A stretch of 64,000 nt of DNA from Methyloversatilis discipulorum (GTDB lineage: Bacteria; Pseudomonadota; Gammaproteobacteria; Burkholderiales; Rhodocyclaceae): contig NZ_ARVV01000001.1 of the NCBI RefSeq assembly GCF_000385375.1, positions 2,666,001 through 2,730,000 of the forward strand. Direction: 5' to 3'. A program made the position numbers and the translations under genes. This document shows, piece after piece, positions 46,990 to 54,029 of the stretch. The notes beneath the pieces were generated by a model. That model saw only the letters and a program-made list of their open reading frames with translations, searched no databases and was not told where the DNA came from. The number at the start of each line of letters is the position of its first letter. Within the stretch, counting starts at the first letter, position 1.

Positions 46990-48165
46990 TTACAGCGTCG
47001 GGTAGGGATTGGGTTCGATCAGCGGCGATTCGTAGATCAGCTTGACCTGACCGTCGGCGGTGAAGGAACCGATGCGCGCCTGTTTCCACAGGTGGTGGTT
47101 GGTCGCGTGGAACTTCACCTTGCCTTCCGGTCCTTCGAACTCGAGGTTGGCCGAGGCGGCGACCACCTTGTCGACGTCGAAGCTCTTGGCCTTCTCGACG
47201 GCCATCTTCCACAGGTAGACCGCCGTGTAGGCGCTGGCCAGCGTGTCGCCGGTGACGCGCTTGTCGCCGTACTTGGCCTTGAAGGCTGCGACGAATTTCT
47301 TGTTGGCCGGGTTGTCCAGGCTCTGCAGATAACTCATGCAAGTCAGCACGTCCTGCACGTTCTCCTTGCCGATGCCCGACACTTCCTCTTCCGACACGGC
47401 CAACGCCATCACCGTGGTCTTGTTGAAGTTCACGCCGGCCGCCTTGAGCTGCTTGTAGAAGGCGACGTTGGAGCCCCCGACGACGGTGCTCAGAATGATG
47501 TCGGGCTTGGTAGCCTTGATCTTGTTGATGGTCGAACCGAAGTTGGTGCTGCCCAGCGGCAGGTATTCCTCGCCCAGCACCTTGCCGCCGCCCTTGACGA
47601 TGGTCGGGCGCGCGATCTTGTTGGTGACGCGCGGCCAGATGTAGTCGGAACCGATCAGATAGACCGTTTTGCCGCGATTGGCCAGCAGCCAGTTGCAGGC
47701 CTGGATGCACTGCTGGGTCGCTTCGTGTGCGGTGTAGAGGATGTTCGGCGACTGTTCCTGGCCTTCGTAGTAGGTCGGGTAGTACAGCAGGCCCTTCATC
47801 TGTTCAAACACCGGCAGCACGGCCTTGCGCGACGCCGAGGTGTAGCAGCCGAACACCGCCGCGACCTTGTCGCGATCGAGCAGCTTGCGCGCCTTCTCGG
47901 CGAAGGTGGGCCAGTCGCTGGCGCCGTCCTCGACCACAGGTACGATCTTCTTGCCCAGTACGCCGCCGGCGGCGTTGATCTCGTCGATGGCCAGCTTCTC
48001 GGCGTCAACCACCGACGCTTCGGCCAGCGCGATGGTGCCGGTCAGCGAGTGCAGGATGCCGACCTTGACCGTATCGTCGGCCATGGCGTTGCGCACCATC
48101 CACGGACCGGCGACGGATGCGAGCGCAAGGCCTTTGATGATGTCGCGCCTGATTTGATTCTTCAT
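46990..48165 (-). CDS. urtA: urea/short-chain amide ABC transporter substrate-binding protein
   Basis: A 391-residue periplasmic binding protein of the UrtA/FmdD kind. It has a Tat-like signal (RRDIIKGLALASVAG), VKVGILHSLTGTIALAE and AAVFGCYTSASRKAVLPVFE, all UrtA-like. In related bacteria it serves urea or formamide/acetamide uptake. No permease or ATPase (urtBCDE) is encoded in this window, so the transporter partners must lie elsewhere. The gene has its own promoter and a terminator-type attenuator in its leader, both of which are duplicated ahead of dmfA1. Confidence 0.88.
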   Translation of the reverse strand: MKNQIRRDIIKGLALASVAGPWMVRNAMADDTVKVGILHSLTGTIALAEASVVDAEKLAIDEINAAGGVLGKKIVPVVEDGASDWPTFAEKARKLLDRDKVAAVFGCYTSASRKAVLPVFEQMKGLLYYPTYYEGQEQSPNILYTAHEATQQCIQACNWLLANRGKTVYLIGSDYIWPRVTNKIARPTIVKGGGKVLGEEYLPLGSTNFGSTINKIKATKPDIILSTVVGGSNVAFYKQLKAAGVNFNKTTVMALAVSEEEVSGIGKENVQDVLTCMSYLQSLDNPANKKFVAAFKAKYGDKRVTGDTLASAYTAVYLWKMAVEKAKSFDVDKVVAASANLEFEGPEGKVKFHATNHHLWKQARIGSFTADGQVKLIYESPLIEPNPYPTL

Positions 48166-48252
48166 GATGGACCTCGATGGAAGTGATGAAAGAAAGTGGC
48201 TTGCGATCGCACCGTCGTCGTTGCCGGTGCGGACTTACGTGTCGAGAAGGCG

Positions 48253-48295
48253 AAAAAAAAGGGCCTGCCCGGATCCGGAGATCCAGGGCAGGCCC
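48253..48295 (-). terminator. leader terminator (attenuator) upstream of urtA
   Basis: On the minus strand a long hairpin (10-bp stem GGGCCTGCCC with GGGCAGGCCC, then 5-bp GGATC with GATCC and a 4-base loop) is followed by U8. It lies between the predicted urtA start of transcription (about 48339) and the urtA ATG at 48165, so it would stop transcription before the gene unless it is antiterminated. An overlapping small stem AGGC-AAAAGG-GCCT, using the 5' arm of the terminator, could form the alternative structure. Confidence 0.75.
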
Positions 48296-48351
48296 TTTTG
48301 CCTTGTTCCGCGCCGGCAATGCTGGCGGAGCGGAAAGTTGAATCGATGATA
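48253..48351 (-). repeat. leader module copy 1 (urtA), repeated at 53858-53957
   Basis: The -10 box, a P1 hairpin (outer stem at 48306-48311 and 48330-48335, loop CCAGCATTGC), a short linker and the attenuator are all repeated 5.6 kb away ahead of dmfA1. The P1 outer stem is TTCCGC/GCGGAA here and CTTCGC/GCGAAG there, so the pairing is kept while bases differ. Confidence 0.7.
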
Positions 48352-48374
48352 GGAAGGCTGTTGCGGTGCGTCAA
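48346..48374 (-). promoter_or_regulatory. sigma-70 promoter of urtA
   Basis: Minus-strand TTGACG (48374-48369), exactly 17 bases, then TATCAT (48351-48346). Both boxes are close to consensus. The predicted start is about 48339, roughly 174 bases before the urtA ATG. Confidence 0.75.
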
Positions 48375-48503
48375 GCGTCGGCAACGGCTTTTTTTCAAAT
48401 TCTTTTCGATGGTCCGAGAGCGTGGATGCACACGCTTTCAGATCACAAATACATTGGCATTCTCGTACGCGCACCGACGTTTCGCATGAGCGCGCGCTTC
48501 CCT

Positions 48504-48708
48504 TTGGGAGCTGCCTTCGCAGCGACGCAGCTTCGACGGGCCGCAAGCTCCGATCAAGGCTGCAATCGCGAGCAAGCTCGCTCCCACAAGAGCTCGGCTC
48601 CCGCTACGGGTCACGCGCCCTATGGGAGCGGCCTTGGCCGCGACGCGGGGGCTTCGTGCCGCGGCCTTCGATGCGGGCTGCCGTCGCGGTCAGAAGACCG
48701 CGCCTACA
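48504..48708. repeat. REP/BIME-like palindrome cluster
   Basis: Four related short palindromes alternate in orientation: 48504-48526 (+, GGGAGCTGCCTTCGCAGCGA), 48566-48588 (-, TCGCGAGCAAGCTCGCTCCC), 48622-48644 (+, GGGAGCGGCCTTGGCCGCGA) and 48684-48708 (-, TCGCGGTCAGAAGACCGCGC). This is the layout of bacterial interspersed mosaic elements, as known in pseudomonads. It lies between the urtA promoter region and the last gene of the dmf operon, where it may protect or end that transcript. Confidence 0.7.
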
Positions 48709-49024
48709 AGATCGTGTCGTCTTCATCCGCAGTCGTCGATCTTCGGTACATGAACACACAACGGCCTGCGCCCGGTGCGCTCGACGCACGCGCCGGATGC
48801 AGCCGGTAGCGGCCTGTCATGAAGTCGACCACGGTGCGCGCGGCGTTCACCGACAACGCCGGCTTCCACAGCCAGATGTCGCGCTCGGGATCGACGCCGC
48901 ACAGGCCGAACAGCGCGTGTTCCGGGTCGTCGGCCATGCCTATGGACCACTCGTCCATGCGCGCGCCGAACTCCTTGATGTAGGTGAGGCACTCGAACTT
49001 GATCTGCTGCACGCTATAGCTCAT
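48704..49024 (-). CDS. small protein of unknown function, dmf operon
   Basis: A 106-residue protein (MSYSVQQIKFECLTYIKEFG...) with a conserved-looking N-terminal part and DIWLWKPALSVNAARTVVDFMTGRYRLH in the middle. I do not recognise the family. It follows the Sel1 gene by four bases in the dmf operon. Its last codons and stop (TTG TAG) fall within the fourth REP palindrome, so the C-terminus was partly set by that insertion. No signal peptide or membrane segment is seen. Confidence 0.65.
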   Translation of the reverse strand: MSYSVQQIKFECLTYIKEFGARMDEWSIGMADDPEHALFGLCGVDPERDIWLWKPALSVNAARTVVDFMTGRYRLHPARASSAPGAGRCVFMYRRSTTADEDDTIL

Positions 49025-49028
49025 CGCA

Positions 49029-49718
49029 TCACCCCGGAACCGGAATCAGCCGTGCCGGCGACGACACCGCTGCGGTGCGGCTGCGCCACTGATCGAACAG
49101 CGCGGCCCCCTTCTGTTTCTCTTCGGCCGACATCTGGCCGATCATGCCTTCGAGCGCGTTGAGCGCGCTGCCCACGCCGTGCTGTGCAGCCAGCGACAGC
49201 CAGGCGAAGGCCTGCGCCCTGTCCTTGTCCACGCCCAGGCCGTTGGCGTACATGAAGCCCAGCCGCGCCTGCGAGGGAAAGTGCCCCTGCCCGGCCGCCT
49301 GCCGGTACCAGTGCGCCGCCTGCGCCTCGTCCTGCGCGGTGCCCTGCCCCTTGAAGTAAAGCGTCGCCAGATTGCTCTGCGCCATCGCGTCCCCGGCTTC
49401 GGCCGCCGTGCGCAACCAGCGCAACCCGCGTTCCGGATCGGCCGGCGTGCCGTTGCCCATCATCAGCATGGCGCCGACATTGGTCTGCGCCGGCACATGG
49501 CCACCTTCCGCGGCGCGCAGATACCAGCGGAAAGCCGCCGCCAGATCGGCCGGCACGCCTTCGCCATTCGCGTGCAGCGCACCGATCCAGGCCTGCGCCT
49601 CGACACAGCCCGCTTCCGCCAGCGCCTCGAACAGCCGCGCCGCAGTCACCAGATCGCCGTCGTGGTAAGCGGCCACCGCATCGTCGAGCTGCAGCGTTGT
49701 TTCCATCAGTGCATGCAT
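49029..49718 (-). CDS. Sel1-repeat protein
   Basis: A 229-residue protein made of Sel1-like TPR repeats (about residues 40-190, e.g. AAAFRWYLRAAEGGHVPAQTNVGAML and AAHWYRQAAGQGHFPSQARLGFMY). These form a helical protein-binding scaffold. No signal peptide is present. The ATG at 49718 has GGGAG eight bases upstream. It lies 31 bases after the ring-hydroxylase-like gene in the dmf operon; a role as an assembly or accessory protein for dimethylformamidase is possible but unproven. Confidence 0.82.
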   Translation of the reverse strand: MHALMETTLQLDDAVAAYHDGDLVTAARLFEALAEAGCVEAQAWIGALHANGEGVPADLAAAFRWYLRAAEGGHVPAQTNVGAMLMMGNGTPADPERGLRWLRTAAEAGDAMAQSNLATLYFKGQGTAQDEAQAAHWYRQAAGQGHFPSQARLGFMYANGLGVDKDRAQAFAWLSLAAQHGVGSALNALEGMIGQMSAEEKQKGAALFDQWRSRTAAVSSPARLIPVPG

Positions 49719-49749
49719 ATGGATATCTCCCGGTGTGCGTGATCTGCTT

Positions 49750-50730
49750 TCAGCGCGCAGCGATGCACGCCATCACTTGTGTCTCGATCCATCGTCCGCC
49801 GGCATCCAGCCGGGTGGCGGGGTCGCAGCCGCGCCCGCCGATGCCGCCGCCTTCGATCGCCGACTGCGCCTCCGCGGCGGCGGCGAGACGGGCGTTCAGC
49901 AGCGTCTCCCACGAAAGCGTCGCGTCGTCGCCCCCGAAGATGGCGACGCGGCACAGCGTGCGGGTCAGCGATACCGGCTGCAACACGACGGCACAGCAGC
50001 CTGCAGCGGATGACAGCAGCACCAGATTCGGAAACAGCAGTGCCGCCCGACCTTCGGCGTCGGCACGGCACAGCGCGACGTCGCCCGACACAAGCGTGGC
50101 GGAGGCCGCCAGCAGATGCTGGGCGACCAGCTTCCAGTTGGCGTCGCAGGCGATCCAGCGGCTGCGATGGCTGTCCGCCTGCACATCGGACCAGGCCGGC
50201 AGCACCGCAGTCAGCGCGCGAGCGGTCCGCTGAAAGGACGACCCGTGCGGATCGAGGCTGACGAACAGCAACGGCCCCCAGCTCGCGGTGCGCACCGGCA
50301 GCAGACGCTCAGGCCGCAGGCCCAGATACTGGTACATCTCGGGCGTGCCCTCGCCCAGTTCGCCGGCGGCAATCGCCGGACGATCGAGACTGTGGCCGCA
50401 GGACGTGAACGAGCACGGCGTCTTCGCGCCCTGCTGGCACTGCAGCGGCACCACGCGACAGCCACCGTGCTGCGCCTTGTTGAAGCGGCCGGCCAGGCCG
50501 CCGTCCGGCAGGCGCTGAACATGGATGGCATGGTCGCCGACGGTGAAGGGCAGCAGGTCGCCGGCGGCCGGAATATCGAGCGCGCTGCCCACGCATACCC
50601 ACTCGCGCGTCCAGATCGCATCGTCCTCGGCGCGGGAAAAATCCAGCCCGCGGAAGGCGGCGACGTCGAATGCGCCGCTCCCCAATGGCCGGCGGTGCAG
50701 ATGCACCGGATGTTCGGTCATGCATTCCAT
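49750..50730 (-). CDS. ring-hydroxylating oxygenase alpha-subunit-like protein lacking Rieske cysteines
   Basis: A 326-residue protein with the fold signature of Rieske oxygenase alpha subunits (AIWTREWVCVGSALDIPAAGD, VGDHAIHVQRL). Where the family has C-x-H and C-x2-H, this one reads NKAQHGGCR and FTSCGHSLD: His88 and His113 are kept but the cysteine positions are Ala86 and Ser110. Other cysteines (91, 98, 106, 111) lie nearby and might bind a different metal. The catalytic-domain block is recognisable only as ANWKLVAQHLL, and the usual mononuclear-iron ligands are not evident. GAGGA precedes the ATG. Likely an accessory or regulatory protein in the dmf operon. Confidence 0.7.
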   Translation of the reverse strand: MECMTEHPVHLHRRPLGSGAFDVAAFRGLDFSRAEDDAIWTREWVCVGSALDIPAAGDLLPFTVGDHAIHVQRLPDGGLAGRFNKAQHGGCRVVPLQCQQGAKTPCSFTSCGHSLDRPAIAAGELGEGTPEMYQYLGLRPERLLPVRTASWGPLLFVSLDPHGSSFQRTARALTAVLPAWSDVQADSHRSRWIACDANWKLVAQHLLAASATLVSGDVALCRADAEGRAALLFPNLVLLSSAAGCCAVVLQPVSLTRTLCRVAIFGGDDATLSWETLLNARLAAAAEAQSAIEGGGIGGRGCDPATRLDAGGRWIETQVMACIAAR

Positions 50731-50805
50731 CTGACGAATCCTCGATGTGATGCCTTCTGCGTAGGGTTCGCCCGCAGTGCGGGTGAACCCTGCCCGTGCG
50801 TCAGA

Positions 50806-53202
50806 TCAGCTCTTCGACGCCAGCGCCGGCGACTCGTAATCCGCGCGACCGCGGTGCTTGATCGCTTCCTTCGGAGCGGCCGGCAGTGGGCCATCCTGCA
50901 TGAAGCGGTCGAGAACATTCTTGGTCAGACGCGAAATGTTGTTGTCGCAGTTGTTCCACGGCAGCGAACCGCAGTAGGCGATGGAGCTGAAGGCAAAGCA
51001 GCCGCCGCCATTGGGTGTTTCGTGGAAGGTGATGTCCGCGCGCACGCGCGGGTGCACGGTGCCGTCCAGACCTTGCTGGTTGAAGCCGAAATCCTCCATC
51101 ACCAGCAGGTAGGCCTCGGTGTGACGGCCGGCCGAGGTGGCGACGGTGAGGATGTGCGGCGGCGACCCCAGCATGGTGTCGACGATGTCCAGCTCCAGAC
51201 CGGCCGCGCCGCCGCCGACCAGACCGAAGTTGCCCAGATTCTCCTCGTAGCTGATGCCGTCGAAGGCCCAGCTGACGCGCGGGTCCAGACTTTCCGGCGT
51301 ACGCGAGAAGTAGGACGAGATGTCGAAGCCCTCGGACGACATGCCGGTACCGGCCACCGAGTGCAGGTAGCGGCCGCGGTAGCGCCACATGCCGCCCAGT
51401 TCACCGGTGCCCTGGTGGTAGTACTCGCCCGGATCGGCGCGCCAGGTGCGGATGCCGGATTCGCAGCGGCGCATTTCGGTGACGATGCCGCGGCCCAGTC
51501 CGTCGTAGGCCGGATGGAAGGAATGCACCCAGTACCAGGCATCGGCACCCATATACATCAGGCGGCCGCCGCGCTGCGTGTAGTTGTGCAGCGCGTCGAG
51601 CTGGGTACCGGAGTTGTGCTCGGGGTGCGAGCCGGTGATGATGACGTTGTAGTTCTCCAGCCGGGCCAGACCGTCGTAGGTCACGTCCTCGTCGGTGAAC
51701 ACGTCGTACTCGTAGCCCATCTGTTCCAGCCAGCAGATCAGGTGCAGGTCGGCCGGGTACTGCCAGGGCGCCTGGGCCAGGAAGTGGTCGTACTTCGGGC
51801 GGATGCTCAGGATGGGACGCAGCCGCGACGAAAGGCAGATGCCGCTGCCGTCGGTGTGGGTGTCGTAGATCGAGCCGCCGTACTCACGGTGCTCGGCGAG
51901 GAACATGTTCTGCTGCTGCATGATGGGCACGCGATAGACGAACAGTTCGGCGCCACCCGCGTTGCACGCGACGTGCTCGTTCGCGTAGGCCATGTAGCTG
52001 ATAGTGGGCACCATGACCGCGATCTTCGACTGTTCCTGGCCGATCTTGGGCACGATCCAGAACGGGATGTAGTCCTCGTCACCCTCCGGCGTCGTCAGCT
52101 TGGCCGCGTAGAAGCGGCTCTTGATGTCGGCGGGCACGGTCCACTCGAAGCTCACTTCCCAGCGCGCGTTGTCGAGGTCGTCGTCGTGGAAGTGAATGGC
52201 GCCATATTCCTTCGGTGCGACCTTCCAGTCGAAGGTCTGGCCGGCCCAGTTGTAGCCGGTCAGCGCGCGCGTCGGGCAGTTAACAAGCGTGGCGTCGAAG
52301 CGGTAGGGGCCGGCGTCCTTCGCCACCAGCGTGTCGATGCCGTCGGAAAAGTCCCAGGCGGCGACGATGGCTTCCGACAGCGCGCCGGTCGGGCCGGCGT
52401 TGCGGCGCTCGGTCAGCCCCGGCTGCGCCCCACCCTTCATCATTTCGATCTCGAAGCGCGACAGCGCACGGCTGCACAGGCGCGGGCTGTCGATCTTGCC
52501 GTTGTAGTGACCGCCGACGATGACGCCCTGCGGCAGCGAGGACAGACCCAGCGGCCCAGGCTCGACATGATCAACGTAAGCGGCGATCACCAGCGGCAGG
52601 TCGGTGTGCTCGACCTTGCCCTTGAACGTCGCCTTGACCGGCGGGATTTCGGGGTCGAGCGCATACACCACCTGCGGCTCGTGATACAGCACCACTTCGC
52701 CGGTCATCGCATCGAAGCTGGCGGCGATGAAGTGCCAGGCGTGGTCGCGCAGCGGCGCACCGGTCGTGTAGGTTTCACCGTTGATGCGCAGTTCGACACA
52801 GCCGTCTGTATTGATGAACAGGCCGTAACCCTTGCCGCCCGACCACTTGGTCACCAGGCCCTGGGCGCCGTGCTTCCAGTAGCGCTTGTCGGTCTTCGGC
52901 GTGGTCGGCCAGATCCAGCATTGCAGCGTGAAACTGTCCGGCTTGAGCTGCGGCGCGTCGGCCACGAAGCCGTAGGAGCCGCCGTAGACGACCTGCTTGA
53001 TACCGTCGTAGACGCCTTCACAGTCGGCCTTCACCGCCTTCTCGATGAAGCCGGGACCGCGCGGATTGGTGTCGCCGTTGATCATCTGGACGATGGACGC
53101 GCTGTACTTCTTCGGTCCGTCGCAATTGACGTAGAACTTGATCTTGTCGCCCGGATGGACACTGAACTTGTCGGCGTATCCGGTCAGTCGCATTGCACAC
53201 AT
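50806..53202 (-). CDS. dmfA2: N,N-dimethylformamidase large (beta) subunit
   Basis: It hydrolyses N,N-dimethylformamide to dimethylamine and formate. The 798-residue protein has the N-terminal MRLTGYADKFSVHPGDKIKFYV domain, a laminin-G-like lectin domain (about 85-250), and a glutamine-amidotransferase-like catalytic domain (about 395-790). The Paracoccus enzyme holds a mononuclear iron with two Tyr and one Glu; likely equivalents here are Tyr403 or Tyr406 (ISYMAYANEH), Tyr446 (GSIYDTHTDGSG) and Glu528 (GSHPEHNSG). The ribosome-binding site GGAG lies eight bases before the ATG. The gene follows dmfA1 by 107 bases. Function is by family; activity is not shown. Confidence 0.88.
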   Translation of the reverse strand: MCAMRLTGYADKFSVHPGDKIKFYVNCDGPKKYSASIVQMINGDTNPRGPGFIEKAVKADCEGVYDGIKQVVYGGSYGFVADAPQLKPDSFTLQCWIWPTTPKTDKRYWKHGAQGLVTKWSGGKGYGLFINTDGCVELRINGETYTTGAPLRDHAWHFIAASFDAMTGEVVLYHEPQVVYALDPEIPPVKATFKGKVEHTDLPLVIAAYVDHVEPGPLGLSSLPQGVIVGGHYNGKIDSPRLCSRALSRFEIEMMKGGAQPGLTERRNAGPTGALSEAIVAAWDFSDGIDTLVAKDAGPYRFDATLVNCPTRALTGYNWAGQTFDWKVAPKEYGAIHFHDDDLDNARWEVSFEWTVPADIKSRFYAAKLTTPEGDEDYIPFWIVPKIGQEQSKIAVMVPTISYMAYANEHVACNAGGAELFVYRVPIMQQQNMFLAEHREYGGSIYDTHTDGSGICLSSRLRPILSIRPKYDHFLAQAPWQYPADLHLICWLEQMGYEYDVFTDEDVTYDGLARLENYNVIITGSHPEHNSGTQLDALHNYTQRGGRLMYMGADAWYWVHSFHPAYDGLGRGIVTEMRRCESGIRTWRADPGEYYHQGTGELGGMWRYRGRYLHSVAGTGMSSEGFDISSYFSRTPESLDPRVSWAFDGISYEENLGNFGLVGGGAAGLELDIVDTMLGSPPHILTVATSAGRHTEAYLLVMEDFGFNQQGLDGTVHPRVRADITFHETPNGGGCFAFSSIAYCGSLPWNNCDNNISRLTKNVLDRFMQDGPLPAAPKEAIKHRGRADYESPALASKS

Positions 53203-53309
53203 GGTCGTTTCTCCAGGCCGAGCGCCGCCCTCCGGGGGCTCGGATGCTTTTGCAGTAGGTAGGGTGAAGACGGGTGCGGCCGCAGCCGCCCGTCAGCGCG
53301 AGGCGGTGA

Positions 53310-53750
53310 TCAGGTCACTGGCCAGTTATCGTCGCGCCGCTTGTAGCCTTCGTGGTAGTGCTCGGGCATGCCGTCGGTCTCTTCCATCTCGTCGAGACGC
53401 ATCAGGAAGATGGCGTGCTGGATGTCCTGCTCGCTGGTATAGACGGTGTCGTCGACGAATACTGGCGGCACGCCGCGTATGCCGGACAGACGCCCGATGC
53501 GCCATTCCGCGTCGATCTTGGTGCAGATGACGATGAGCTTGCCCTTAGGCGAAGCGCCGCGCATGCGCAGCAGCACGCGCTTGAGCAAGGGGTCTTCGTG
53601 CACGCCGCCGCTGATATGGGTGGTGTCACCGGGCGTCGCGCACTTGAGCACCGAGAAGCCGGCCACGCCGGCCATGGACTTCACGCACTCGAGGTGCTCC
53701 TGGATCAGCCGGTCGCGTTCCGGCGTGCCTTTCCTGGGTATCGGAATCAC
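53310..53750 (-). CDS. dmfA1: N,N-dimethylformamidase small (alpha) subunit
   Basis: A 146-residue partner of DmfA2. It has an RDRLIQEHLECVKSMAGVAGF helix, KGKLIVICTKIDAEWRIGRLSGIRG, and YTSEQDIQHAIFLMRL, fitting the small helical subunit of the alpha2beta2 enzyme (about 130 residues in Paracoccus). The start is GTG with AGGAGA seven bases upstream; the longer open frame includes the leader and is not conserved. It is the first gene of the operon and is preceded by a promoter and an attenuator. Confidence 0.82.
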   Translation of the reverse strand: MIPIPRKGTPERDRLIQEHLECVKSMAGVAGFSVLKCATPGDTTHISGGVHEDPLLKRVLLRMRGASPKGKLIVICTKIDAEWRIGRLSGIRGVPPVFVDDTVYTSEQDIQHAIFLMRLDEMEETDGMPEHYHEGYKRRDDNWPVT

Positions 53751-53857
53751 TGCACTCTCCTTCAAGGGTTGAACATCTGGAAGCTCCTGTCGCGACCGGC
53801 CGGCACTGGCCAATGCGAAAAATCGCGAAAAATTGCGAAAACACGAAAGCGAAAAAC

Positions 53858-53904
53858 CAAAACAAAAAGGCCTGCCGGATCCGGAGATCCGTGCAGGCCT
53901 TTTT
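53858..53904 (-). terminator. leader terminator (attenuator) upstream of dmfA1
   Basis: The minus strand carries AAAAAGGCCTGC paired with GCAGGCCTTTTT plus an inner CGGATC/GATCCG stem and a 4-base loop, ending in TTTTTGTTTTGG. It lies between the dmfA1 promoter (start near 53945) and the GTG at 53750. The core GGATCTCCGGATCC is identical to the urtA attenuator. Confidence 0.75.
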
Positions 53905-53957
53905 GCCCGTCTTCGCGCCCGGCAGTGTTGGCGGGGCGAAGCGTTGAGTGAATCTTA
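53858..53957 (-). repeat. leader module copy 2 (dmfA1), repeated at 48253-48351
   Basis: Same order as copy 1: -10 box, P1 hairpin (outer stem 53911-53916 with 53936-53941, loop CCAACACTGC), linker GGGC with A5, and attenuator. A small alternative stem GGGC-AAAAAG-GCCT overlaps the 5' arm of the terminator. Sequence between the copies differs mainly at paired positions, pointing to selection for RNA structure. Confidence 0.7.
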
Positions 53958-53980
53958 GTGAGCCTCTTTCGCGCGGTCAA
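53952..53980 (-). promoter_or_regulatory. sigma-70 promoter of the dmf operon
   Basis: Minus-strand TTGACC (53980-53975), a 17-base spacer and TAAGAT (53957-53952). Transcription would begin near 53945, about 195 bases before the dmfA1 GTG. The promoter overlaps that of the divergent amiC-like gene. Confidence 0.7.
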
Positions 53981-53984
53981 GCTC

Positions 53985-53993
53985 TGTTAGTAT
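53985..53993 (+). promoter_or_regulatory. candidate extended -10 promoter of the amiC-like gene
   Basis: Plus-strand TGTTAGTAT is an extended -10 element (TG-N-TAGTAT) with a poor -35 box (TCTTTC, 53965-53970). Transcription would begin near 54000, about 30 bases before the GTG chosen for the amiC-like gene. Confidence 0.4.
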
Positions 53994-54029
53994 CGATCAC
54001 GTTTTTTGTCACCCGGCCGCAAACCCGTG

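Noticed and set aside
48296..48335. Canonical two-hairpin ANTAR target with A1/G4 hexaloops
   Set aside because: As strict consensus it is not met: the P1 apical loop is ARCAYT and the second AAAAGG/AAAAAG, with A at position 1 but no G at position 4. I therefore list the module as a candidate variant, not as a confirmed ANTAR motif.
48253..48351. Guanidine (ykkC) or other known riboswitch in the urtA leader
   Set aside because: The conserved ykkC core is not seen and the leader before the terminator is only about 45 nt, too short for that aptamer; a protein-bound antiterminator fits better.
50116..53262. A 1048-codon plus-strand open frame opposite dmfA2
   Set aside because: Antisense of the dimethylformamidase gene; composition is a mirror of codon bias and no motif is present.
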